Positions 12,785 through 20,686 of a stretch of DNA of 30,682 bases are shown piece after piece (position 1 is the stretch's first letter; each line of letters opens with the position of its first letter). Source of the DNA: an uncultured Bacilli bacterium (GTDB lineage: Bacteria > Bacillota_I > Bacilli_A > RF39 > UBA660); the NCBI GenBank assembly GCA_934098345.1, contig CAKONX010000006.1, forward strand, positions 1 through 30,682, in the 5' to 3' direction. The notes beneath the pieces are model-generated. The model did no database searches. It was not told the origin of the DNA and was given only the letters and a program-made list of their open reading frames with translations. The position numbers were made by a program, and so were the translations under genes.

Positions 12785-15292
12785 ATGAAGAATATAGAAG
12801 AAGCAATGGGTAAAATTCATGAATTTGCTTTAGAAGAAATCATGGGAATGCGTTTTGGAAGATATTCAAAATATATTATTCAAGATCGTGCTATACCTGA
12901 TGTAAGAGATGGACTTAAACCAGTACAAAGAAGAATTATATTCGCGATGTATCGTGATAGAAATACTTATGACAAACAAACTAAGAAATGTGCTAATGCA
13001 GTTGGTAATGTCATGGGTAAATATCATCCACATGGAGATTCTTCTATTTATGAAGCATTGGTTCGTATGAGTCAAGACTGGAAACAAAATCACATTTTAA
13101 TTGAAGTCTCTGGAAATAAAGGTTCAATGGATGGAGATCCACCAGCAGCAATGCGTTATACAGAAGCGCGTCTTGCTAAAATAAGTGAAGAGTTATTAAA
13201 AGATATTGATAAAGATACTGTTAAAATGGCTCCAAACTATTCAGATACCTTAATGGAACCAACTGTTTTACCAGCAAAATTTCCAAATTTGTTAGTTAAT
13301 GGTAGTAATGGTATATCAGCAGGTTATGCTACAAATATACCTCCACATAATTTATGTGAAGTAATTGATGCTGTTATTAAAAGAATTGATTCTCCAAATT
13401 GTAGACTTGATACTATAATGGAAATTGTTAAAGGACCAGATTTTCCAACTGGTGGAATAATTGAGGGAACTGATGGTATTAAACAAGCTTTTGAAACTGG
13501 TAAAGGTAAAATTGTTATATCTAGTAAATATGAATTTGTTCGTGAAAAGGGCAAGGACAAAATTATTATTTCTGAAATACCATTTGAAGTTGTAAAACAA
13601 CAATTAGTAAAACGTATAGACGATATAAGAATTGATAATAAAGTACAAGGTATTGCTGAAGTAAGAGATGAATCTGATAAAGATGCTCGTGTAAGAATCG
13701 TTATTGATTTAAAAGCGGGTGCCAATAAAGAACTTGTAATGAACTATCTCCTTAAGAATACTGATTGTCAATGTAATTATACATATAACATGGTTACAAT
13801 TGTTAATCGTCGTCCAAGACTTTTAGGTATTATAGGAATAATTGATGCCTATATTGCTCATTTAAAAGAGGTTATTAAAAAAAGAAGCGAATTTGATTTA
13901 AATGTTGCATTAAGAGAAGTTCATTATACAGAGGGTCTTGTTAAAGCTATATCAATATTAGATGAAGTAATTGCTGTAATTAGAGCAAGTAAAAATAAAA
14001 GTGATGCTGAAGCAAATTTAGTAAAAGAATTTGGCTTTAGTGAAGCTCAAGCAGAAAAAATTGTAATGTTACAACTTTATAAACTTACAAATACTGATAT
14101 TTTGGAACTTCAAAATAAATTAGATAGTTTAAATAAAATAATTGCTGGATTAAGAGAAATTTTAGCAAGTGAAGAAAAACTTGCGTTAGTTGCTAAAGAA
14201 GAACTTCGTAAGATTAAACGTGAGTATGGTGTTCCAAGAAAAACTGAGATTAGAGAAACTGCTAAAGAAATTAATATTTCAGCAGAGGATTTAATTATTA
14301 AAGAAAATGTAATGGTTGTTCTTACTAATGAAGGATACATTAAGAAAGTTCCAATGAAGTCATTTACTTCTGCAAATGGTGATGAAACAACTCTTAAACC
14401 AGGAGATTATGCTTTAAATATTTTTGAAACTAGTACGGTTAATAAAATGATCATTGTTACTAAAAAAGGAAATTATATTTATGTTCCTGTTAATGATATT
14501 CCATGGTGTAAGTGGAAAGATTTAGGAAAACATGTAAGTAATTTAGTAACAATTGCTCCAGATGATTCTGTTTTAAATTCATTTATAATAAGTGAAAAAG
14601 TAAGCGATGATAATTTATTAGTTGTTACTAAAAATGGATGTGTTAAACAAGTAAATGTAAGTGATTTAATTGTAAGTAGATATACAAAATTATATACATA
14701 TATAAAACTTAAAGACGATGATGAAGTAATTGCTGTTACTTATGCTAAAGAAAATACTATGCTTGTTACTAAGAGCGGCTACTATATTTCTTATAAGACA
14801 AGTGAGATTCCTACTACAAGCGGAAAATCTAGTGGTGTTAAAGGAATTAACTTAAAAGATGATGAAGTAGTTGCTGGTTTAACTTATAATGATACTGATG
14901 AATACTTAAATGTATTTACTAATCAAAAAACAGCTAAACGTATTAAACTAAGTGAATTAAATCAATTGTCAAGAGCTAAACGTGGAAGCATGGTTATTAA
15001 GAAAGTTAAAACTACTAATTATGAAATAGTATCAGCTTTAATTACTCAAACTAAAGATCAAATTGGCCTTTCAATGCTAGAAGATATTGGTGAACTTAAG
15101 AATACAGATATTCCAATTATGGATGTTCAATCAACTGGTTCAAGTATTGCTAAGAAAAAATTCATAAAAGCATTTGTGTTTGCAAATATTGATAAAGTAT
15201 ATTTTGATGAAACTAAGGGAAAAGCGCCAAAGAAAGATAAAGAAACAGAAAAACAAGAGACCTTAGAATTCATAGAAGATTTTAAAATATAG
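12785..15292 (+). CDS. parC: DNA topoisomerase IV subunit A
   Basis: An 835-residue type IIA topoisomerase A subunit. The N-terminus carries QDRAIPDVRDGLKPVQRR, the winged-helix domain and the catalytic tyrosine Y125 (PPAAMRYTEARL). SQDWK and IEVSGNKGSMDGD point to ParC rather than GyrA, which has AQDFS/HGNFGS. The fluoroquinolone-determining positions S86 and E90 (equivalent to E. coli 80 and 84) are wild type. A coiled coil (about 355-480) and a C-terminal beta-propeller (about 500-810) follow. The propeller lacks the GyrA box QRRGGKG, again favouring ParC. parE, its usual operon partner, is absent here, so the holoenzyme partner must be encoded elsewhere. Confidence 0.9.
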   Translation: MKNIEEAMGKIHEFALEEIMGMRFGRYSKYIIQDRAIPDVRDGLKPVQRRIIFAMYRDRNTYDKQTKKCANAVGNVMGKYHPHGDSSIYEALVRMSQDWKQNHILIEVSGNKGSMDGDPPAAMRYTEARLAKISEELLKDIDKDTVKMAPNYSDTLMEPTVLPAKFPNLLVNGSNGISAGYATNIPPHNLCEVIDAVIKRIDSPNCRLDTIMEIVKGPDFPTGGIIEGTDGIKQAFETGKGKIVISSKYEFVREKGKDKIIISEIPFEVVKQQLVKRIDDIRIDNKVQGIAEVRDESDKDARVRIVIDLKAGANKELVMNYLLKNTDCQCNYTYNMVTIVNRRPRLLGIIGIIDAYIAHLKEVIKKRSEFDLNVALREVHYTEGLVKAISILDEVIAVIRASKNKSDAEANLVKEFGFSEAQAEKIVMLQLYKLTNTDILELQNKLDSLNKIIAGLREILASEEKLALVAKEELRKIKREYGVPRKTEIRETAKEINISAEDLIIKENVMVVLTNEGYIKKVPMKSFTSANGDETTLKPGDYALNIFETSTVNKMIIVTKKGNYIYVPVNDIPWCKWKDLGKHVSNLVTIAPDDSVLNSFIISEKVSDDNLLVVTKNGCVKQVNVSDLIVSRYTKLYTYIKLKDDDEVIAVTYAKENTMLVTKSGYYISYKTSEIPTTSGKSSGVKGINLKDDEVVAGLTYNDTDEYLNVFTNQKTAKRIKLSELNQLSRAKRGSMVIKKVKTTNYEIVSALITQTKDQIGLSMLEDIGELKNTDIPIMDVQSTGSSIAKKKFIKAFVFANIDKVYFDETKGKAPKKDKETEKQETLEFIEDFKI

Positions 15293-15298
15293 TAATAA

Positions 15299-15336
15299 AA
15301 CACCTTAATATAAATATAATTTATTAGGGTGTTTTT
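15299..15336 (+). terminator. terminator after parC that contains the next gene's SD
   Basis: AACACCTTAATA (15299-15310) pairs with TATTAGGGTGTT (15322-15333) over 12 bp (one G-U) and ends in TTTTT. The only SD for the ATG at 15339 is GGGTG (15327-15331), inside the stem. Read-through RNA would have a hidden SD unless the hairpin opens. Confidence 0.75.
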
Positions 15337-15338
15337 CT

Positions 15339-15686
15339 ATGGATAAAAAAGAAGAATTTAAAAAATTTATTGGTTCTCATCCGGAAGTATTGGGCTTTAT
15401 TAAAAGAAAAGAAATGACTTTCCAAGATTTTTATGAAATATATGATATTTATGGAGAAAATGAAGATGCATGGAGTAAATATTTTTCTAATAATGAAACA
15501 AATACTTCAACAAGAGATAAAATATCTGAATTAACGCAGATATTTAAAAATGTGAATATGGATAATATAGAACATCATGTTAATAATGCTCAAAAAGCTA
15601 TAGGTATAATTCAAGAACTTACTAAAAAAAGTCCAGAAGTATTAACTAAAGTAGAAAGACCTATTGGAAAGTTTTTTGGTGATTAA
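15339..15686 (+). CDS. YlbD-like protein (spore-coat-associated family in Bacillus)
   Basis: A 115-residue soluble, charged protein. Its N-terminus (FKKFIGSHPEVLGFIKR..MTFQDFYEIYDIYGENEDAWSKYF) matches the pattern I recall for YlbD ('F..FV..HP.....VR.g..tWQ..YE.w...Ge.D..W..Y'), and the second half (NVNMDNIEHHVNNAQKAIGIIQEL) matches its C-terminal helix. YlbD is annotated as a coat protein in Bacillus. Here it is followed at once by a YlbE-like gene, the same pairing, which strengthens the call. I see no other coat genes in this window. Its SD lies inside the parC terminator. Confidence 0.6.
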   Translation: MDKKEEFKKFIGSHPEVLGFIKRKEMTFQDFYEIYDIYGENEDAWSKYFSNNETNTSTRDKISELTQIFKNVNMDNIEHHVNNAQKAIGIIQELTKKSPEVLTKVERPIGKFFGD

Positions 15687-15905
15687 ATGGAAGCAAGTAT
15701 TTTAAAAGAACTTGATGAAGATCCTAAAATGCATGAATTTTTAATGAATCATTCATATTATTATTTGAATTTAAATAGAAATCCAGCTTACTTTGAAACA
15801 TTTTTAAAAGAATATAAAAAATTTAAAAGAGAAGCTATAGGTAAAAAAGTAAATGATACGGTTGAAAACATTGAGACTTTATCAAATATAATGAGTATTA
15901 TGTAA
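15687..15905 (+). CDS. YlbE-like small protein
   Basis: A 72-residue protein resembling the YlbE family, with a '..L..fI..h..YY..L.R.P..' start (MHEFLMNHSYYYLNLNRNPAYFETFLKEYKKFK) and a Met-rich end (LSNIMSIM). The start ATG directly follows the upstream stop. No function is known. Together with the YlbD-like gene it forms a two-gene unit. The stop lies inside a terminator hairpin. Confidence 0.55.
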   Translation: MEASILKELDEDPKMHEFLMNHSYYYLNLNRNPAYFETFLKEYKKFKREAIGKKVNDTVENIETLSNIMSIM

Positions 15906-15926
15906 GTTGCATAATACTTTATTTTA
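15894..15926 (+). terminator. terminator overlapping the ylbE-like stop codon
   Basis: AGTATTATG (15894-15902) pairs with CATAATACT (15910-15918) across a 7-nt loop that holds the stop TAA, followed by TTATTTTAT. The 3' arm overlaps the -35 box of the next promoter. Confidence 0.7.
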
Positions 15927-15935
15927 TGTTAAGAT
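15907..15935 (+). promoter_or_regulatory. promoter of the metalloprotease gene
   Basis: TTGCAT (15907-15912), 17 nt, TAAGAT (15930-15935), with TG at 15927-15928. Confidence 0.7.
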
Positions 15936-15962
15936 AAATGTCACTTTTAAGGGGAGATAGAT

Positions 15963-17306
15963 GTGAAGACAATAGATAAAATAATTATATTTAAAAAAGA
16001 TGGAAAACCTTTTAGTGGTTTTGTTTTATATGACGATTCTACTTTTAAAGAGTTTAATTATAAAAATCTTGTAAAAGAAATTATAAAATTTAGCAATCAA
16101 GAAGAATGTACAATTGATGATTTGTATCATGAAAAGAGAATTAATGTTTATAAAAATTATGACAAATATGACAATGTTAAAAACACATTAAAAGATGGCA
16201 GAAAATTTGCTTTATCTAAACATGTCCTTGATGTGTTTTTGCCTATTTCTATTATAATGTCTATAATCTCAGTTATTTTTACTAATTTTGTATATATAGG
16301 GAGCTCAATTGTTGATAATGCATATATGATCTTGTCTTCATATTATGCCTCTGTTTTAGCACTCCCTACAATCAAACTTCATAATATAGGTAGAAAATAT
16401 AATATGAAAGGTATAAAAAAATATGGTTTCTTTACAATATTTTCACTAGTTATGTCTTTTTCCTCCTTATATCAAAGATGCTTACCACCGATAGAAACAA
16501 TTCCTTATTATTTTGAACTTACACATACTGATATAGAAGATACTGGTGATTATGAAGGTCTAAGTGAAGAAGCAAAACATATTAAAGCTTGCGAAACAAT
16601 TTTCAGAAATGTTAAATTTAATCCATACTTAGATGATATGGAGCTTGAATCTCTTTATAATTTGAAATCATTTGTTATGGAAAATTCTTATCTTGATATG
16701 GATGATGTTTTACATAAATTTATGACAATAAGAGTAAAAGAGAGAATTTCACTAAATAAAAATATTGGAGCAACTTATGATCCTATTTCTAATACTGCTG
16801 AATATTATCCTAATAACTGGAATGGCGAAAAAGAAGATGCTATTGAACATGAGTATTTACATTCGATTGGTTATTTAGATAATGATGTTTTAAATGAAGG
16901 AATGACTTCTTTACTTGTTGGTGACATAGAAAAAATTGATAATATATATTATGATGGGTATATATATGAAAGATTTTGTATGCAGTATGTAATTGAACTT
17001 GTTGGGAAAGAACTTGCATTAGAAGCATATTCTAAAAATAATATATCGCTTATTGATAATGCTTTGTCTTTAAAATTTGGTGGTATGGAAAAAGTTGAAG
17101 AATTTTATGCTATGCTTGATAAAAATTGTAGAAATGATTTTGATGAACAAGAGATAATACAATTTATTATTGCTAATTTAAATGAAGAAGATAAAGAACA
17201 ATTTATAGAAAATGGAACAGTTGAATTAGATGGAAAATATTATACTGCTTACAAAAGAAGATATGATTTTTCAGATGAAAGTAGATTAATTAAAAAGAGT
17301 TACTAA
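15963..17306 (+). CDS. membrane-anchored gluzincin-type metalloprotease-like protein
   Basis: A 447-residue protein that I cannot assign to a named family. A soluble N-terminal part (about 1-85) is followed by hydrophobic segments at about 90-110 and 118-136 and another at about 155-170, then a large soluble C-terminal part. Residues 296-300 read HEYLH, fitting the HExxH zinc motif, and NEGMTSLLV follows with E312, where gluzincins have their third zinc ligand (usually about 18 or more residues later, so E312 or a later Glu). Some transmembrane bacterial zincins have this plan. The substrate is unknown, and it might be regulatory rather than degradative. GTG 15963 has an AAGGGGAG SD. It has its own promoter and terminator. 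Confidence 0.6.
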   Translation: MKTIDKIIIFKKDGKPFSGFVLYDDSTFKEFNYKNLVKEIIKFSNQEECTIDDLYHEKRINVYKNYDKYDNVKNTLKDGRKFALSKHVLDVFLPISIIMSIISVIFTNFVYIGSSIVDNAYMILSSYYASVLALPTIKLHNIGRKYNMKGIKKYGFFTIFSLVMSFSSLYQRCLPPIETIPYYFELTHTDIEDTGDYEGLSEEAKHIKACETIFRNVKFNPYLDDMELESLYNLKSFVMENSYLDMDDVLHKFMTIRVKERISLNKNIGATYDPISNTAEYYPNNWNGEKEDAIEHEYLHSIGYLDNDVLNEGMTSLLVGDIEKIDNIYYDGYIYERFCMQYVIELVGKELALEAYSKNNISLIDNALSLKFGGMEKVEEFYAMLDKNCRNDFDEQEIIQFIIANLNEEDKEQFIENGTVELDGKYYTAYKRRYDFSDESRLIKKSY

Positions 17307-17324
17307 ATTTTAGTAACTTTTTTT
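17298..17324 (+). terminator. terminator overlapping the metalloprotease stop codon
   Basis: AGTTACTAA (17298-17306) pairs with TTAGTAACT (17310-17318) and is followed by TTTTTTT. The stop codon is part of the stem. Confidence 0.8.
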
Positions 17325-17325
17325 C

Positions 17326-17354
17326 TTGAAAAAATGACTTTCTTAATCTATAAT
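17326..17354 (+). promoter_or_regulatory. promoter of the large prepilin gene
   Basis: TTGAAA (17326-17331), 17 nt, TATAAT (17349-17354). A GAGGGTG SD precedes GTG 17382. Confidence 0.75.
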
Positions 17355-17381
17355 TAATTATAGAATACGAGGGTGATTTAT

Positions 17382-19130
17382 GTGAGAAAGAAAAATGGTT
17401 TTACATTAGTCGAATTGCTAGCCGTTATAGTTGTTCTAGCACTTATTATGATTATTGTAATACCAAATGTACTAAATGCAGTAAATAGTGCTAAAAAAGA
17501 GTCATTTTTCCTATACGCTCAAAGTTTACAAAGCAAAGCTATAGCAAAATATACTCAAGACTTGGATTTAAATCGAGAAAATACTGAATGTGCAGTATAT
17601 GATATTAGCAAAGATTTAAATATTGGAAATACTGGTAAGTATAAAGGATGGGTTAAGGTTAGTAGAGTTGCTACTAGTTCAGGAAAACTTGTTGCTGCTG
17701 CCAAAGTAGAACATAGTGATTTATCTTATGTGTATTATTGTGTTGCTAAATCAGGAGAAACATGTAATCCAAATGAATCTTATCCTGTTGAAGAAGGATC
17801 CACTAGTGTTACAGTTTCTAAAACAGTAAGCGAAGGATATAAGATGTGCTACAAATATTCTTATGGAGAAGAAAGTGCTTCAGGACAAAAACTTATGAAA
17901 ACAAGTGAAGTTAAATGCGTTGAAGGTAAAAACAGTGGAACTAATGATACATTTGATTATCAAGTAAATATTACTTTGAAAGATGATAATTATAAAGTAG
18001 AAAATGTTTTATTTAATAAAGATATGCCAATGGAAACTTTCTATGGAGAGATGCAAAAAGGTGCAAATCTTGAAATAAGTGGACCAACTTGTGATGGAAC
18101 TGCTGGTGGAACTTATGGAACTACAAGTGCTGTTACAACAAGAGAAGGCGTTAGTTCAACAACTTCTAGAGGAACAACTATTCAAGATACAACTACATCA
18201 ACTACAAAAGAAGGATACGTTGAAAGTACTACAACAACAACTTCTAGAAATACAGTTGTTCAAGATACAACAACTACTACAACTAGACAAACATATATAA
18301 TGCCAACAACAACAATTGCAGCTGACAATACATCACTTTTACTTAATACATTAAACGTAAGTGGCTATGATATTGGATTTAATCCTTTAACATTTAGTTA
18401 TACATTAACAGTTTCAAATACAGTAAGTAATCTTAATGTAACTGCTACATCAGGTGATCCAAATACAAATGTAACTATTAATGGTTCAGACGGACTTGGT
18501 GTTGGTTCAAATATTATAAGAATTAACTTATCAAATTCAAATATATCTGGAGAAGCAAATTATTATATCGAAGTTAGAAGATTAGACGCTGCAGGTAATA
18601 CAGTAATGGTTACAAGAAAAGGCGATGCCCCAATTTATAATCGCGAAGAAGGATTACCTGATCCAACACTTGAAGAAAGTGATGCTACATTAAGAAGTCT
18701 ACAAGTAAGTGGATATATGCTTGGATATGAAAGTGGTAAAACAGATTACGAACTTGATATTAATGAAACTGATTCATTGGCAATAAGTTATCAAACAACT
18801 TCTTCTAAAGCTCGTGCTTATATGGAAGGAAATGAAAGCTTAAAAGATGGGTCTAAAATATCAATATATGTAACAAGCGAAAATGGATATTATAAAAAAG
18901 TTTATACTATTACAGTTCACATTAAAAAGAAAACTACATTAATGAGTACTTTCTTGAAGTTTTTAATTGCAGGTTTAGGTGTTATCTTAGTCGCTTTACT
19001 TGTAATAATTAATTCAAATAAGAGAACAAGTAGGAGAGTTAAAAATAAAAACGATATTATAGATATAAATAAAACTGAATCTAAAGAAAATAAAGAAACA
19101 AATACAACAGATAATAGTCAATTTCAATAA
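17382..19130 (+). CDS. chimeric type IV prepilin with cadherin-like domains and C-terminal membrane anchor
   Basis: A 582-residue protein starting with a canonical class III signal: MRKKNG|FTLVELLAVIVV, cleavage after G6 and Glu at mature position 5. It continues with a pilin-type helix and head (about 30-235). Next comes a Thr/Ser-rich linker (about 246-310) with two near-repeats (TSRGTTIQDTT and TSRNTVVQDTT), probably glycosylated or extended. Two domains like the cadherin-like beta-sandwich family follow (about 318-400 and 434-515, each starting L..L.VSGY.hG). A second transmembrane helix (about 521-543) and a charged cytoplasmic tail end it. A normal pilin leaves the membrane on assembly; a second anchor argues for a tether, base or pseudopilin-like sensor. 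GTG 17382 has a GAGGGTG SD. Confidence 0.8.
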   Translation: MRKKNGFTLVELLAVIVVLALIMIIVIPNVLNAVNSAKKESFFLYAQSLQSKAIAKYTQDLDLNRENTECAVYDISKDLNIGNTGKYKGWVKVSRVATSSGKLVAAAKVEHSDLSYVYYCVAKSGETCNPNESYPVEEGSTSVTVSKTVSEGYKMCYKYSYGEESASGQKLMKTSEVKCVEGKNSGTNDTFDYQVNITLKDDNYKVENVLFNKDMPMETFYGEMQKGANLEISGPTCDGTAGGTYGTTSAVTTREGVSSTTSRGTTIQDTTTSTTKEGYVESTTTTTSRNTVVQDTTTTTTRQTYIMPTTTIAADNTSLLLNTLNVSGYDIGFNPLTFSYTLTVSNTVSNLNVTATSGDPNTNVTINGSDGLGVGSNIIRINLSNSNISGEANYYIEVRRLDAAGNTVMVTRKGDAPIYNREEGLPDPTLEESDATLRSLQVSGYMLGYESGKTDYELDINETDSLAISYQTTSSKARAYMEGNESLKDGSKISIYVTSENGYYKKVYTITVHIKKKTTLMSTFLKFLIAGLGVILVALLVIINSNKRTSRRVKNKNDIIDINKTESKENKETNTTDNSQFQ

Positions 19131-19136
19131 AAACTA

Positions 19137-19165
19137 TTGACTATAAAAAAATATAAATATATAAT
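19137..19165 (+). promoter_or_regulatory. promoter of the small prepilin gene
   Basis: TTGACT (19137-19142), 17 nt, perfect TATAAT (19160-19165), so the second pilin is transcribed on its own. Confidence 0.8.
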
Positions 19166-19198
19166 TATGTTAGGATAAAATAGGAAGAGGAATTATAG

Positions 19199-19717
19199 AT
19201 GAAAAAGAAAAATGGTTTTACTTTAGTTGAATTGCTAGCTGTTATAGTAGTTTTAGCAATTATAATGATTATTGCTATACCAGCAGTATTAGAGACAATG
19301 GCAAATGCAAGAAGAAGCACATTTGCATTATACATTGAGAAAGTTGTAAAAGATACTCAAACTCAATATGTATATGATGCTAACGGAGGATCAATTTCTG
19401 GAGCAGGTATTTATGTTTATAACATTGAATCAGATTTAAACTATACAACAGTTGGTGATTATCGTGGATATGTTGTAGTTAATGCTCTTGATGTAGACAA
19501 AGTTCATTATGTTGTAACTCTATGGGATAGCAACTATATGACAATAAACTGGGATGTAACAACTTCTAAAATGCCAAAAGCTGATGATAAAACTGCTATT
19601 CAATCTCTAGATAAGAGCCAAACAGATGCAGTTACAATGACTGGGTTATGTAATGCTGTTTCAAGCGGAGCAACAAATTCATGTTATAACCGTTATGGAC
19701 AATTAATTGTTGGATAA
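19199..19717 (+). CDS. type IV prepilin (major-pilin-like)
   Basis: A 172-residue prepilin. MKKKNG|FTLVELLAVIVVLAIIMIIAIPAV has the cleavage Gly and Glu5 and is nearly identical to the start of the upstream large pilin, so the two probably use the same peptidase and assembly ATPase, which are not in this window. The head (about 35-172) is beta-rich and has two Cys near the end (C151 and C162 region, LCNAVSSGATNSCYNRYG) placed like the pilin D-loop disulphide. Size fits a pilus subunit. The AGGAAGAGG SD and its own near-consensus promoter point to strong expression. Confidence 0.88.
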   Translation: MKKKNGFTLVELLAVIVVLAIIMIIAIPAVLETMANARRSTFALYIEKVVKDTQTQYVYDANGGSISGAGIYVYNIESDLNYTTVGDYRGYVVVNALDVDKVHYVVTLWDSNYMTINWDVTTSKMPKADDKTAIQSLDKSQTDAVTMTGLCNAVSSGATNSCYNRYGQLIVG

Positions 19718-19743
19718 AGATACGTTAATGTATCTTTTTTTTT
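19716..19743 (+). terminator. intrinsic terminator after the small prepilin
   Basis: AAAGATAC (19716-19723) pairs with GTATCTTT (19730-19737) around GTTAAT and continues into a long T run. The stop codon overlaps the stem. Confidence 0.85.
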
Positions 19744-19750
19744 ACCTACA

Positions 19751-19759
19751 TGTTATAAT
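19751..19759 (+). promoter_or_regulatory. extended -10 box of the nfo-rnfCD operon
   Basis: TG (19751-19752), T, TATAAT (19754-19759), 17 nt before ATG 19777. No good -35, because the T tract of the terminator lies there. Confidence 0.6.
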
Positions 19760-19776
19760 TTATATGGTGGTAAAAT

Positions 19777-20682
19777 ATGTTAATAATAGGAAGTCATGTT
19801 TCTTTTAAAAATACAACTCAAATGCTTGGAAGCGTTGAAGAAGCATTAAGTTACGGAGCAAATGCAATAATGTTTTATACAGGAGCACCTCAAAATACTC
19901 AAAGAGGAGAGATAAATGATCTTGTAACTTATGAAGCGTTAAAAAAAATGAAAGAAAATAATTTATCATTAGATAATGTTGTTTGTCATGCACCATACAT
20001 AGTTAATTTAGCAAATAACATAGATCCAGATAAATATACATTTGCTAAAAACTTTTTAAGGCAAGAAATTGATAGATGTTTAAGTATGGGAGTAAGAAAA
20101 ATGATTTTACATCCAGGAAGTGCAACTAAATTAGATAGAGTTTATGCTTTAAATAACATTATCAATGCTTTAAATGCTATATTAATGCCTGAAGATGACT
20201 TTACAATTTTACTTGAAACAATGGCAGGTAAAGGAACTGAATTAGGTGTCAATATTGAAGAGCTTAAATATATAATTGATCGAATAGTTTTAAAAGATAA
20301 AGTTGGTGTATGCCTTGATACATGCCACTTAAATGATTCAGGAGTAAATATTGTTGAGTTTGATAAATATCTTGATTTATTTGATAAAGAAATTGGTATT
20401 GATAAAATTGGATGTGTTCATTTAAATGACTCTAAAAATCCAGTAGGTTCTCATAAGGATAGACATGAAAATCTTGGATATGGAACAATTGGTTTTAAAA
20501 CACTTATAGATGTTGCATATAATGAAAGATTAGAAAATGTTCCTAAAATACTTGAAACTCCTTATGTAGATAAAGAATATGCTCCTTATAAATTTGAAAT
20601 TGAATCAATTAAAAATAAAACATTTAATGAAAATCTTTATAATGATATTGTTACTTATTATAATAATTTAATTGGGAGGTAA
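19777..20682 (+). CDS. nfo: endonuclease IV (AP endonuclease)
   Basis: A 301-residue TIM-barrel AP endonuclease that cuts the DNA backbone at abasic sites in base excision repair. Landmarks: IGSHVSF at the N-terminus, MFYTGAPQNT, VVCHAPYIVNLAN (metal His), MILHPGSA, LLETMAGKGTELG (metal Glu), VGVCLDTCHLNDSG (metal Asp/His), CVHLNDSKNPVGSHKDRHENLGYG, and ILETPY (metal Glu). All are in the expected order and length (about 280-300). The last codons (GGG AGG TAA) serve as the SD of the next gene, so it is coupled to the rnfC-like gene. That pairing has no obvious functional logic. Confidence 0.95.
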   Translation: MLIIGSHVSFKNTTQMLGSVEEALSYGANAIMFYTGAPQNTQRGEINDLVTYEALKKMKENNLSLDNVVCHAPYIVNLANNIDPDKYTFAKNFLRQEIDRCLSMGVRKMILHPGSATKLDRVYALNNIINALNAILMPEDDFTILLETMAGKGTELGVNIEELKYIIDRIVLKDKVGVCLDTCHLNDSGVNIVEFDKYLDLFDKEIGIDKIGCVHLNDSKNPVGSHKDRHENLGYGTIGFKTLIDVAYNERLENVPKILETPYVDKEYAPYKFEIESIKNKTFNENLYNDIVTYYNNLIGR

Positions 20683-20686
20683 TTAA

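Noticed and set aside
13324..13725. 133-residue minus-strand frame inside parC
   Set aside because: Antisense to a conserved part of parC, Ser/Ile-rich low complexity, no SD.
12785..15292. Assignment of the topoisomerase A subunit as GyrA
   Set aside because: SQDWK and the SGNKGS context, and absence of the GyrA box in the C-terminal propeller, favour ParC.
18079..18300. 73-residue plus-strand frame rich in Gln and Leu inside the large pilin
   Set aside because: It is the frameshifted reading of the Thr-rich repeats (ACA/ACT codons) and has no SD.
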